Source: FEN-1191 sp964528845 (GTDB lineage: Bacteria > Pseudomonadota > Gammaproteobacteria > Steroidobacterales > Steroidobacteraceae). From it: a stretch of DNA of 64,000 bases. The notes under the pieces are model-generated. The model searched no databases and was not told the origin of the DNA. It saw nothing but the letters and a program-made list of their open reading frames with translations. The position numbers were made by a program, and so were the translations under genes. Position 1 is the stretch's first letter. Each line of letters opens with the position of its first letter. Location of the stretch: NCBI GenBank assembly GCA_964528845.1, contig CAZGVE010000003.1, positions 68,206 through 132,205 on the forward strand. The letters are read 5' to 3'. Below are positions 8,665-17,537 of the stretch, piece by piece.

Positions 8665-9332
8665 ACCTGATGCAGGAGCTGCGCTCGATCGATCCGCGCG
8701 ACCCGGGCCGCTGGCCGCTGGCGGTGCGCGCGCTGGCGGTGCTGGTGTGCTTCATCGCCGTGTCGCTGGCCCTGATCTACTTCTTCGTCTGGCAGGACCG
8801 CATGCCGGAGCTGCAGCAGCGTGAGGATCAGGAAGACGCGCTGCGCAGCGAGTTCCGCAACAAGCACTCGAAGGCCGTGAACCTGAATGTCTACAAACAG
8901 CAGCTGGTGGACATCGAGAAATCCTTCGGTGCACTGCTGCGACAGCTCCCAAGCAAGACCGAGGTGCCGAACCTGCTGGTCGACATCTCCCAGACTGGCC
9001 TCGCGGCCGCACTGGAGGAGAAGCTGTTCCAGCCCGGGCAGGAGCTGAAGCGCGACTTTTACGCCGAGCTGCCGATCAAGATCCGGCTCACCGGCAGTTA
9101 CCACGAATTCGGCGAATTCGTCAGCGGCATCGCGGCGCTGCCCCGCATCGTCACGCTGCACGACATCCAGATCACTCCGGTGTCGAGCAGCGGTTCGGCC
9201 TATGACCAGCTGCAGCTGGACCTCACGGCCAAGACCTACCGCTACCTGGACGATGAGGAAATCGCGACCGTGGAAGCGGAGAAGCGCAAGACCGACCAGC
9301 TCAATCACCGGGCCGCCGGGGCGGGAAGCTGA
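8661..9332 (+). CDS. pilO: Type IV pilus assembly protein PilO
   Basis: 223 residues with one membrane helix (about 25-46), a coiled coil and a periplasmic domain (about 95-205) of the PilO fold. It forms heterodimers with PilN and contacts the lipoprotein PilP. The start at ATG 8661 overlaps the pilN stop in an ATGA arrangement, typical of translational coupling. The N-terminus (MNLMQELRSIDPRDPGRWP) resembles other PilO proteins, which have a short amphipathic segment before the membrane helix. Confidence 0.95.
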   Translation: MNLMQELRSIDPRDPGRWPLAVRALAVLVCFIAVSLALIYFFVWQDRMPELQQREDQEDALRSEFRNKHSKAVNLNVYKQQLVDIEKSFGALLRQLPSKTEVPNLLVDISQTGLAAALEEKLFQPGQELKRDFYAELPIKIRLTGSYHEFGEFVSGIAALPRIVTLHDIQITPVSSSGSAYDQLQLDLTAKTYRYLDDEEIATVEAEKRKTDQLNHRAAGAGS

Positions 9333-9335
9333 TCG

Positions 9336-9863
9336 ATGAGCCTACTCACCCTGCATAGCGGGACGCGGTCCCGGGCCGCTGGCGCGCTGGTGGCGCTGCT
9401 CGCGCTCGCCGGCTGCAGCGGCCGTGACTCGGGCCTCGCCGGTTTCATCGCGGCGACCCGGACCGAGTCCGGCGGGCGGGTCGAGCCGTTGCCCGAGGTC
9501 AAGCCCTATGAGGCGTACCGCTACGGCGACAAGAGCCTGCGCTCGCCATTCGTGCCGGGCGGCACGGGCGGCGCGCAGACCGGCGGGTTGCGGCCGGACA
9601 GCCATCGCAACCGCGAGTACCTCGAGCAGTTCTCGCTCGACACCCTGAAGATGGTCGGCACGCTGAACCTCGGCGGCAAGTATTACGGCCTGGTGCAGAC
9701 CAGAGACGGCCGCGTGCACCGGGTAATCGTCGGCGAATACCTCGGCACCAATGAAGGCCGGATCATGGACATCACGCCCTCCAGGATCGCCCTGTCGGAG
9801 ATCATCCCCGACGGACTGGGCGGCTACATCGAGCGGCCGGCAGCGCTGGCCCTGAACGAGTGA
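9336..9863 (+). CDS. pilP: Type IV pilus lipoprotein PilP
   Basis: 175 residues. A lipoprotein signal peptide ends in the lipobox LAGC (Cys28), anchoring the protein in the membrane. An unstructured segment (PLPEVKPYEAYRYGDKSLRSPF) that binds PilN/PilO comes next, and then a C-terminal beta-sandwich HR domain (about 95-170) that docks on the secretin PilQ. The start ATG 9336 lies 3 bp after the pilO stop. It connects the inner-membrane complex with the outer-membrane secretin and is the fourth gene of the operon. Confidence 0.95.
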   Translation: MSLLTLHSGTRSRAAGALVALLALAGCSGRDSGLAGFIAATRTESGGRVEPLPEVKPYEAYRYGDKSLRSPFVPGGTGGAQTGGLRPDSHRNREYLEQFSLDTLKMVGTLNLGGKYYGLVQTRDGRVHRVIVGEYLGTNEGRIMDITPSRIALSEIIPDGLGGYIERPAALALNE

Positions 9864-9882
9864 TCGGCAGGAGATACATCGA

Positions 9883-12177
9883 ATGAAACGGTCCATCCTC
9901 CCTACGCTGCGCCGGCGCGATTGCTGGGCCGTACTCGTCTGGACGGCCAGCTCGCTGGCGGTGCCGGCCGTGCGCGCCGCCGATGCCGCTGCCGCAGCGC
10001 CGGCCCCTGCCGAGTCGGCGCCGGCTCCGACGACCGCCACCTCAATGGATACGCTTCAGTCGATTGACGTGCAGAAGCTGACGGGCAATCAGGTGCAGCT
10101 GACGCTGCATCTGTCCGGCCCCGCGCCCGAACCGCTGGCCTTCACGATCGACAAGCCCGCCCGTATCTCGCTGGACCTGCCCAATACGACCCTGGGACTG
10201 CCCTCGCACCGCATCGAGGTCGGCGTCGGCGGCATCGACACCGTGCTCGCCGCCGAGGCCAATGGCCGCTCGCGCGTCGTGCTCAACCTCGATCGTCAGG
10301 TGCCCTACCAGACCCACGTGAACGGCAACGATCTCATTGTGCTGGTCGGCGCCGTCGCCGACACGCACCTGGCGGCCGCCGCGCCACGTGCCAGCGCGGC
10401 GCCGGTGGCCGCGATCGCCAGCGGGCCGCGCGCGATCCGCAGCCTGGACTTCCGCCGCAGCGAAACCGGTGCCGGGCGCCTGGTCGTGCGCCTGTCCGAC
10501 CCGCGCACGCCAATCGACCTGAAGCAGCAGGGTTCACAGATCCTCGTCGATTTCGCCGGCACCGACCTGCCGCGTAATTTGACCCGCCGCTACGACACGA
10601 CCGATTTCGGAACTCCGGTCAACGGCTTCGATGCCGAGCGCATCAATGGCTCGACGCGCATCGTGATCAACGCGACGGGCGACTTCGATCAGCTCGCCTA
10701 TCAGTCCGATGACCAGTACGTGGTCGAGATCTCGCCGAAGCACAAGGCCGCCGCGGCCGAGAATCCGGCCGACGAGAAGCACCAGTTCACCGGCGAACGC
10801 CTGACGCTGAACTTCCAGGACATCGAGGTACGCAGTGTGCTGCAGCTGCTGGCCGACGCCAGCGGGCAGAACATCGTGGTCAGCGATTCGGTGCAGGGCA
10901 GCGTCACGCTGCGGCTGCAGAATGTGCCGTGGGATCAGGCACTCGACATCGTGCTGCGCACCAAGGGGCTCGACAAGCGGCAGGACGGCAACGTGATCAT
11001 CGTCGCACCGGCCGAGGAACTTGCCTCGCGTGAAAAGGCTTCGCTCGCGGCGCGCAAGGACATCCAGGCGCTCGAGCCATTGCGCACCGAATACCTGCAG
11101 ATCAACTACGCGAAGGCGTCCGACATCGCGATCCTGCTGCGCGGCGGCACCGCGGGCACCGGCGCGGCCGGCTCCGCCGGCGGGGCGCCGGCCGGCGGCA
11201 GCGGTGGCACCAGCAGGAACTCGGTGCTATCCGAGCGCGGCAGCGTCTCGGTCGACGGGCGTACCAACACGCTGCTGCTGCAGGATACCGCGGAGCGCCT
11301 GGCCGACGTGCGCCGGCTGGTGGCAAGCCTGGACGTCCCGGTCAAGCAGGTGCAGATCGAGGCGCGTGTCGTCATCGTCAGCAACGACTTCGAGCGCGAC
11401 CTCGGCGCACGCTTCGGCGTGACCGGCACCCACAGCAACGGCACGACCGGCCTGATCGAGACCAGCGGCACCGCCGCCGCCACCGATCAGGGCGTGACTT
11501 CGGCCATCAGCAACCTGACGAGCAGCAACGGCACCTCGGTCTATCCGATATCCGTGCCCAGCGGATCCTCCGCGATCAACCGCTATAACGTGAACCTCCC
11601 GGTCGCGACGCCGGCCGGCAGCATCGCACTCGGAATCCTCGGCGCCGACTACCTGGTCGATCTCGAGCTATCGGCCGCACAGACCGAGAACCGCGCGACG
11701 GTGATCTCGTCCCCGAAAGTGATCACGGCGAACCAGCAGGAAGCGACGATCAAGCAGGGTACCGAGATCCCCTATCAGCAGTCCGCCTCGAGCGGCGCGA
11801 CCTCGATCCAGTTCAAGGACGCGGTGCTCTCGCTGCGCGTCAAGCCGCTGATCACCCCGGACAACCGGATCATCCTCGACCTGACGGTCTCGGACGACAG
11901 CGTCGGCACCGTGGTCGTGGCCTCCGGCGGCGTGAACGTGCCGTCCATCGATACGCGCAGCATCGACACCCAGGTCCTGCTCAATGACGGCCAGACCGTC
12001 GTGCTGGGCGGCATCCTCGCGACTACGCATCGCGATGCCCAGACCAAGGTGCCATGGCTCGGCGATGTTCCGATTTTGGGAACTCTGTTCAAGCAGACCA
12101 CCGCCGTGAACGATAAAGATGAGCTATTGATCTTCGTGACGCCAAAGATCCTGCACGAGGGGGTCAGCGTCAATTGA
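9883..12177 (+). CDS. pilQ: Type IV pilus secretin PilQ
   Basis: 764 residues with a Sec signal peptide (about 1-33). Domains in order: an alanine/proline-rich linker, AMIN domain 1 (about 55-150), AMIN domain 2 (about 185-290) that binds peptidoglycan, an STN domain (about 305-380), a secretin N1 domain with a glycine/alanine-rich insert (about 420-450), and the secretin barrel ending VPWLGDVPILGTLFK. It forms the outer-membrane gate through which the pilus fibre passes. ATG 9883 has GGCAGGAGAT upstream. In many relatives aroK follows directly; here about 11.5 kb of pilus-related genes come first. Confidence 0.96.
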   Translation: MKRSILPTLRRRDCWAVLVWTASSLAVPAVRAADAAAAAPAPAESAPAPTTATSMDTLQSIDVQKLTGNQVQLTLHLSGPAPEPLAFTIDKPARISLDLPNTTLGLPSHRIEVGVGGIDTVLAAEANGRSRVVLNLDRQVPYQTHVNGNDLIVLVGAVADTHLAAAAPRASAAPVAAIASGPRAIRSLDFRRSETGAGRLVVRLSDPRTPIDLKQQGSQILVDFAGTDLPRNLTRRYDTTDFGTPVNGFDAERINGSTRIVINATGDFDQLAYQSDDQYVVEISPKHKAAAAENPADEKHQFTGERLTLNFQDIEVRSVLQLLADASGQNIVVSDSVQGSVTLRLQNVPWDQALDIVLRTKGLDKRQDGNVIIVAPAEELASREKASLAARKDIQALEPLRTEYLQINYAKASDIAILLRGGTAGTGAAGSAGGAPAGGSGGTSRNSVLSERGSVSVDGRTNTLLLQDTAERLADVRRLVASLDVPVKQVQIEARVVIVSNDFERDLGARFGVTGTHSNGTTGLIETSGTAAATDQGVTSAISNLTSSNGTSVYPISVPSGSSAINRYNVNLPVATPAGSIALGILGADYLVDLELSAAQTENRATVISSPKVITANQQEATIKQGTEIPYQQSASSGATSIQFKDAVLSLRVKPLITPDNRIILDLTVSDDSVGTVVVASGGVNVPSIDTRSIDTQVLLNDGQTVVLGGILATTHRDAQTKVPWLGDVPILGTLFKQTTAVNDKDELLIFVTPKILHEGVSVN

Positions 12178-12232
12178 CGCCAGAGACCGCTGCGCCATGA
12201 GCCAACCTAGATCGACAGCCCGGGTGAATACG

Positions 12233-14212
12233 ATGAACAAGTTCCGCTGGTTACTGGCAGCTTTCGGGGTGCTCGGCGCCCTGGCGCTCGCCGGGTGCAA
12301 TGGTCCCGGAGACAGCTCGTTTGCCGGAACCAGCAGCAGTAGCAGCAGCAGCGGCACCGTTGTACCCACGGTTACCTCCATCACCCTGCTGGTGAGCAAT
12401 CCGAATCTGCCGTCCGACGGCTCCAAACCGGTGACCATTACCGCGATCGCGCGCAATGCGAGCAATCAGCTCATCGCCGGCGCTGGAGTCAACTTCACAA
12501 GTAGTTCCGGCGCCATTCAGGCGGTGCAGACGGCTGCCGGGACGTCCGGAACGAATAAGGTTGCGGCAGGAATCACCGACAGCAACGGCGTGGCGCAGGC
12601 CCTGCTCAGTACGCCCGGAGATTCCACAAATCGGACGATCACGGTGACCGCGACCTCGGGCGCCACTTTCGCCACCATCACCGCCAATGTGATTGGAACC
12701 AAACTCAGCGTGACGGGTCCTGCGAACCTCATTCTGAATGCCATTGCAACCTATACCGTGTCCCTTAGCGACTCGGGCAGCAACGCCATTCCCGGTATCG
12801 TCGTGACCCTGGCATCGGCGAAGGGCAATAAGCTCAGCAGCAGTACTGTTACAACGGATGCCAGTGGGCACGCGATATTCCAGCTCACTGGCACCGCGGC
12901 CGGTAGCGATACGCTAACGGCAACCGCACTGAGTCTGACCGCCACGCAGACCGTCACCGTAAGCAGTGAAAGTTTCGCCTTCACCGCGCCGGCCGCGAAC
13001 CAAGCGGTGGCGTTGAACGTCGTTCAACCGTTGACCGTGGTCTGGACCAACAACGGCGTGCCGCAGGCCAACCAGACTGTACTGTTTTCCACGACCAGGG
13101 GCCTGTTCACAGGTGGAGTCGTCACCACAACGGCGATGACAGATGGCACCGGCACTGCGACGGTCTCAATTTCATCGACCACCGCCGGACCAGGAATAGT
13201 CACCGCGTCCGCAACAGGAGTGACCGCCCAGCTGCCGATGACGTTTGTGGCCACTGTGCCGGCGGTCATCTCTCTGCAGGCAAGTCCGGCAACGATTGCC
13301 GTACAGGGTCAAAGCACGATTACCGCCACGGTACGCGACGCTGCAAACAACCTGGTATCAGGGCAGACAGTGAATTTCGAGCTCACCGATATCACCGGTG
13401 GGCACCTCTCAGTCGGCACCGCACCCACGGACGTGCAGGGGCAGGCCCAGACCGTGTACACGGCGAGCACCGTCGCCAGCGCGAGTAAGGGCGTGCTGGT
13501 GACCGCTACGGTGCAGGGAGCGCCGGGGGTTGCGCCGGCCACCGTGGCGCTGACGGTCGGCGGCCAGACGGTCTTCCTGTCGCTCGGTACCGGAGCGACC
13601 ATCTCGGAAAATCCTGCCAAGACGCTATTTATCCTTCCATATGCCGTGCAGGCAGTGGATTCGGCGGGCAATGCTGTCGCCAACGTTCCAGTCACCCTGA
13701 CGGTGCATTCGCTGCCCCCGTCCAATCCAATGGGATATACGCCGACCGCGCCCAATTACTACGCTTTCAGTAATGGTTACGCGGGCTACTTCAAAGGCTA
13801 CTTCACTCCCGCTGGTTCGAAGTGGTCGCAAGTAATTACGGCGTTGTGTCTCAACGAGGACGTCAATGGGACGGGCATCTTCGATCCGCTCGAGGACTTG
13901 AATGCCAATGGAGTACTGGACCCGAGCGATGTAGCGACGGTCGCGCCGGTTCCGGGGGGCACCCTGACTACTGACAGCACGGGTACTGTTAACGTCAATG
14001 TGACCTATCCCGAGGACCATGCACTCTGGGTCCAGGTGAAGCTCACGGCGACTGCGACTGTAGCTGGCACGCAATCGACGACGTCGCAAGTATTCGTCCT
14101 GCCGATGCTTTCGACCTACCTGCAGAGCACGACCAGTACGCCACCCGGATACTTCGGTCCTGATGGTCACGGACCCTATGGCGAGGGAGCGCATTGTTCT
14201 GACCCGCAATAG
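12233..14212 (+). CDS. Large lipoprotein with tandem bacterial Ig-like (Big_1/invasin-type) domains
   Basis: About 659 residues from ATG 12233, giving the signal peptide MNKFRWLLAAFGVLGALALAGC with lipobox LAGC; an in-frame ATG at 12197 would only lengthen the n-region. A serine-rich linker (about 30-42) leads into four or five repeats of roughly 90-100 residues. Each has the Big_1 pattern of alternating strands and a G-x-A-x-x-x-x-T segment. The last repeat carries an insertion with two Asp/Asn-rich loops (DVNGTGIFDPLEDLNANG) that look like calcium-binding EF-hand or dockerin-type loops. Big_1 domains build rod-like surface or periplasmic adhesins. The gene is visibly less GC-rich than its neighbours. 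It starts about 55 bp after pilQ and could be read through from it. Its exact role is unknown. Confidence 0.8.
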   Translation: MNKFRWLLAAFGVLGALALAGCNGPGDSSFAGTSSSSSSSGTVVPTVTSITLLVSNPNLPSDGSKPVTITAIARNASNQLIAGAGVNFTSSSGAIQAVQTAAGTSGTNKVAAGITDSNGVAQALLSTPGDSTNRTITVTATSGATFATITANVIGTKLSVTGPANLILNAIATYTVSLSDSGSNAIPGIVVTLASAKGNKLSSSTVTTDASGHAIFQLTGTAAGSDTLTATALSLTATQTVTVSSESFAFTAPAANQAVALNVVQPLTVVWTNNGVPQANQTVLFSTTRGLFTGGVVTTTAMTDGTGTATVSISSTTAGPGIVTASATGVTAQLPMTFVATVPAVISLQASPATIAVQGQSTITATVRDAANNLVSGQTVNFELTDITGGHLSVGTAPTDVQGQAQTVYTASTVASASKGVLVTATVQGAPGVAPATVALTVGGQTVFLSLGTGATISENPAKTLFILPYAVQAVDSAGNAVANVPVTLTVHSLPPSNPMGYTPTAPNYYAFSNGYAGYFKGYFTPAGSKWSQVITALCLNEDVNGTGIFDPLEDLNANGVLDPSDVATVAPVPGGTLTTDSTGTVNVNVTYPEDHALWVQVKLTATATVAGTQSTTSQVFVLPMLSTYLQSTTSTPPGYFGPDGHGPYGEGAHCSDPQ

Positions 14213-14279
14213 CGTCGACAGCAAATTCTCTCGAATCCAGGGAGCGTCTGATACCGGCTGGCCCGTCCGAAAATGACTC

Positions 14280-14957
14280 ATGCGCATACTGCTGGTGGAG
14301 GACGACGAGCTGGTGGCCGACGCGATCGTGCGTGGGCTCACCATCGCCGGATTCACCGTCGATCACGCCGGTAGCGCGGAGCACGCCAGTGCGGCGCTCG
14401 GCACCGAGCACTTCGATCTCGCGGTCGTAGATATCGGACTACCGGGCCAGGACGGACTCGGCCTGCTCAAGTCGCTGCGCGACGCGGGGCAGGCGATGCC
14501 GGTGCTGATCCTGACCGCGCGCTATGCGCTGCCGGACAAGCTGCGCGCCTTCGAACTCGGCGCCGACGACTTCCTGATGAAACCCTTCGAGCAGGCGGAG
14601 CTCGCCGTGCGATGCCGCGCGCTGATCCGCCGCGCCAGCCAGGCGCCGGCCGGCACCGTGCGGCTCGGGCGCATCGCAATCGACCTGAACGGACACCAGC
14701 TCACCATCGATGCGCAGGCAGTGGAGCTGACGCGCCGCGAGTGGCTGGTGCTCGAGACGCTCGTGCACAGCCTCGGCCGGGTGGTCAGCAAGGACCGGCT
14801 GCTGCAGGCGCTTGCGGGATGGGAGCAGGAGCTCACGGCCAATGCGGTGGAGACCCACGTGTCGCGGTTGCGCGCGAAGCTCGGCGATGCCGCAGTGATC
14901 CGCACGGTGCGCGGGCTCGGTTATCGCCTGGACGAGTTTTCCGAGCGCGCATCATGA
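14280..14957 (+). CDS. OmpR/QseB-family response regulator
   Basis: 225 residues. The receiver domain has the acidic pair E7-D8-D9, the phospho-acceptor Asp51 (VVDIGLPGQDGL), Thr79 in LTAR and Lys101 in LMKPF. A winged-helix DNA-binding domain (about 130-218) ends VRTVRGLGYRLDE. This is the QseB/PmrA-like branch. Its stop overlaps the start of a sensor kinase by 4 bp, so the two form a complete two-component pair. It lies between pilQ with the Ig-domain lipoprotein and the minor-pilin operon, which makes those pilus genes plausible targets, but this is inference from position only. Confidence 0.92.
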   Translation: MRILLVEDDELVADAIVRGLTIAGFTVDHAGSAEHASAALGTEHFDLAVVDIGLPGQDGLGLLKSLRDAGQAMPVLILTARYALPDKLRAFELGADDFLMKPFEQAELAVRCRALIRRASQAPAGTVRLGRIAIDLNGHQLTIDAQAVELTRREWLVLETLVHSLGRVVSKDRLLQALAGWEQELTANAVETHVSRLRAKLGDAAVIRTVRGLGYRLDEFSERAS

Positions 14958-16348
14958 TGACCGTGCGCCGCCGGCTGCTGCTGCTGCTGCTGCCGGAGCT
15001 CGCACTGTTGATGCTCGGCGGCGGCGTAGTCGACTACATGATCGCCGAGGCGACCACACGCAAGGCTCATGACCAGGCGCTCGGCAGCGCGGCGTTGGCG
15101 CTCGCCGCGTGGGTACGCCCCGAGCAGGGCCACCTGGTGTTTGCACCGCCGCCTGCGGGTTTGCGGCCTGGGCAGAGCTCAGCGCTGGCGTGGGAGTACT
15201 ACGCGATCCGCGGCCCCGATGGCGCGACGATCGCCGGCACGCTGCCAATGCCGGCGGCCGGTGCGCCGGGAGCCCCGGACGCTGCCGGGGACGCGGCCTT
15301 CGCGGATCTGGAATGGCGCGGCAGCCGGCTGCGCGTGGCGAGCCTGAAAAGCCCCACGCCATTGGGAACGGTCACGATCGCGGTCGGGGAGACGTTGGAG
15401 CGCCGCGTACGCGCCGAGCGCGCGATCTTGTATGGCAAGCTGCTGGTGGACTTCGCGGAGCTCGACGTCACGCTGCTGCTGGTCTGGATCGCGGTTTACT
15501 ACGGCCTGCGGCCGTTGAGCCGTCTGCACGATGCGGTCGAAGCGCGCACGCCGCGGCAGCTGCAACGCTTCAGCGAGGCTGAGGCACCCGAGGAAGTGCG
15601 CCCGCTGATCCGTGGCTTCAACCGGCTGCTGGAATTGCTGGACGACGCTGCCGCGACACAGCGGCGATTCGTCGCCGACGCCGCACACCAGATGCGCACA
15701 CCGGTCGCCGGCTTGCTCGCCCAGCTCGAGCTGCTGCAACGCAACCCCGAAGCCGCCGCGGTGAAGCCCGAACTGGATACGCTGAACCGCGGGATCGCGC
15801 AGCTTGCGCATTCGGCCAACCAGCTGCTGGCGCTCGCGCGCGCCGAACCGCTGACGAGCCTGCCGGACGGGTTCCGGACCGTGGCGCTGCCCACGCTGAT
15901 CGGCGAGCTGGTGGAGCGCAATATCGACCGTGCGATCAAGCTCGGAATCGATCTCGGCGCGGATACGCAGGACGTGGAAGTCGCCGGCGATGCGTGGCTG
16001 CTGGATGACCTCGCCAGCAACCTGATCGACAACGCGCTGAAGTACACGCCGCGCGGCGGACGCGTCACGGTGCGCTGCGCGCGCGGTGGCGACGGTGCAC
16101 CGTACCTCGAAGTCGAGGATGATGGTCCCGGAATACCTGAAGCCGAGCGCCTGCGCGTGCGCGAGCGCTTCTACCGACGGCCGGGCTCGGCCGGCACCGG
16201 CGCCGGGCTCGGGCTCGCGATCGTCGAGGAGATCGCGCGCGTGCACGGCGCGCGCTTCAGCATCGATGCAGGACCGGACGGCAAGGGCGCCCGGATGCGG
16301 GTGCGCTTTCCGACAACACTGCCGCCACCGGACGCACGGGCAGTGTGA
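14954..16348 (+). CDS. QseC/TctE-type sensor histidine kinase
   Basis: 464 residues from ATG 14954, overlapping the regulator stop as ATGA. Membrane helices at about 7-28 and 166-184 bracket a periplasmic sensor of the two-component-sensor N-terminal (2CSK_N) type. The dimerisation domain has the phospho-accepting His245 in FVADAAHQMRTPVAGL. The HATPase domain shows the N box (NLIDNALKYTP), the G1 box (DDGPGIP) and the G2 box (GTGAGLGLAIV). A canonical HAMP signature is not obvious. It should autophosphorylate and pass phosphate to Asp51 of the adjacent regulator. The periplasmic ligand is unknown. Confidence 0.92.
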   Translation: MMTVRRRLLLLLLPELALLMLGGGVVDYMIAEATTRKAHDQALGSAALALAAWVRPEQGHLVFAPPPAGLRPGQSSALAWEYYAIRGPDGATIAGTLPMPAAGAPGAPDAAGDAAFADLEWRGSRLRVASLKSPTPLGTVTIAVGETLERRVRAERAILYGKLLVDFAELDVTLLLVWIAVYYGLRPLSRLHDAVEARTPRQLQRFSEAEAPEEVRPLIRGFNRLLELLDDAAATQRRFVADAAHQMRTPVAGLLAQLELLQRNPEAAAVKPELDTLNRGIAQLAHSANQLLALARAEPLTSLPDGFRTVALPTLIGELVERNIDRAIKLGIDLGADTQDVEVAGDAWLLDDLASNLIDNALKYTPRGGRVTVRCARGGDGAPYLEVEDDGPGIPEAERLRVRERFYRRPGSAGTGAGLGLAIVEEIARVHGARFSIDAGPDGKGARMRVRFPTTLPPPDARAV

Positions 16349-16431
16349 GACCTGTCACAGTTCCAGCGGTCAGGGCCCGGTTCGGCCCGATCGCCAGCTT
16401 GCCGCAAGCTCCAACACTTAAGGTACCGACC

Positions 16432-17034
16432 ATGCGCACCTGGATCGATCCGACCCGCTCCATACGGAGGACCCGCCACTCGATGGCCGGGTTCACGGTA
16501 TTCGAGCTCGTCATCACGATGTCGATCGCGGCGATCCTGATGGGGCTGGCCGTTCCCGCGATGCGCAACTTCATGCAGGAGCAGCAGGATGCGAGTTCCG
16601 CGGGCGCGCTGATCACGGGCCTGAATTATGCCCGCAGCGAGGCCATCAAGGAGGACCTGCCTACCGGACCAGGCAATGGCGTGGCCTTCTGCGCCTCGAC
16701 CGGAGCGGGCGCCAATCCGACCTGCGATTCCGCGAACTGGGCGACCGGATTCATCGTGCTGAGCTCCGCGAACGCGGTGCCATTGCAGGTCGTCGGCGCG
16801 CTCGGTGCGGGACTCACGCTCAATACCTTTCCGGCCAATGCCGCGATCGTATTCCAGGCCAATGGCACGGCACCGGCCGCGGCCGTGGGCGCGAACGGGC
16901 GCGTCATGTTCGTGATGTGCGATGCGCGCGGTCCGACATTCGGGCGCGAAGTCGAAGTCAGCGTCACCGGCATCATCCAGGCCTCGCCGAGACCGGGATT
17001 CGATGTCTCGGGCGCAGCGATCGGAGCCTGCTGA
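16432..17034 (+). CDS. fimT: GspH/FimT-family minor (pseudo)pilin
   Basis: 200 residues from ATG 16432, which has AAGG eight bases upstream; a shorter start at ATG 16483 (MAGFTVFELV) is also possible. A basic leader ends in the type III prepilin site G|FTVFE, with Glu at position +5 of the mature protein. The hydrophobic helix that packs in the pilus core follows, and then a GspH-like globular domain ending in GRMFVMCDARG. The prepilin peptidase PilD would cleave and methylate it. It is the first gene of the minor-pilin operon, corresponding to fimT/fimU of Pseudomonas. The symbol is by family; fimU would be equally defensible. Confidence 0.85.
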   Translation: MRTWIDPTRSIRRTRHSMAGFTVFELVITMSIAAILMGLAVPAMRNFMQEQQDASSAGALITGLNYARSEAIKEDLPTGPGNGVAFCASTGAGANPTCDSANWATGFIVLSSANAVPLQVVGALGAGLTLNTFPANAAIVFQANGTAPAAAVGANGRVMFVMCDARGPTFGREVEVSVTGIIQASPRPGFDVSGAAIGAC

Positions 17035-17537
17035 TGCGCCGCGAAGCCGGATTCACGCTGATCGAGCTGCTGGTTGCGGTGGTCGTGCTGACCGTCGGGC
17101 TGCTCGGCGTCGCCAAGCTCTCGCTGAGCACCGTGCAGGCCAATGGCAGCGCGTACATGCGCAGCCAGGCAACCGCACTGGTCCAGCAGATCGTCGATGA
17201 CATGCATTCCAACAAGAACGTGGCGCTCGCGCTCGGCTACAACGTCGCGTTCGGAGCCGCTCCCCCGGCCACCGCGAACTGCGAAGCCGCGGCCTGCACG
17301 ACGGCGCAGATCGCGAATTTCGATTTGAATCGCTGGCTGACGCGACTCGCGGCACAGCTGCCCAACGGACAGGGCCAGATCGTGACCGCGGCGGCGGTCA
17401 ATCCGGCATCCGGCAGCAACGAGACGACCGTGACCGTCAGTGTGCGATGGAACGACAGCGTCGCGCAGTGGGCCTTCGGCACGCCGACAGCCGTTGCGCC
17501 GGCACCAATGCAGATCACGATGGAGACGCTGCTGTGA
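17034..17537 (+). CDS. pilV: Minor pilin PilV
   Basis: 167 residues from ATG 17034, which overlaps the preceding stop by one base. Short basic leader MRREAG, then the prepilin cleavage site G|FTLIE with Glu5, then the long hydrophobic N-terminal helix and a globular domain. PilV belongs to the pilus-tip priming complex with FimU, PilW, PilX and PilY1. Position between a FimT-type pilin and pilW, together with size, supports the assignment. Two cysteines at about 81 and 86 may form a disulfide in the globular domain. Confidence 0.9.
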   Translation: MRREAGFTLIELLVAVVVLTVGLLGVAKLSLSTVQANGSAYMRSQATALVQQIVDDMHSNKNVALALGYNVAFGAAPPATANCEAAACTTAQIANFDLNRWLTRLAAQLPNGQGQIVTAAAVNPASGSNETTVTVSVRWNDSVAQWAFGTPTAVAPAPMQITMETLL

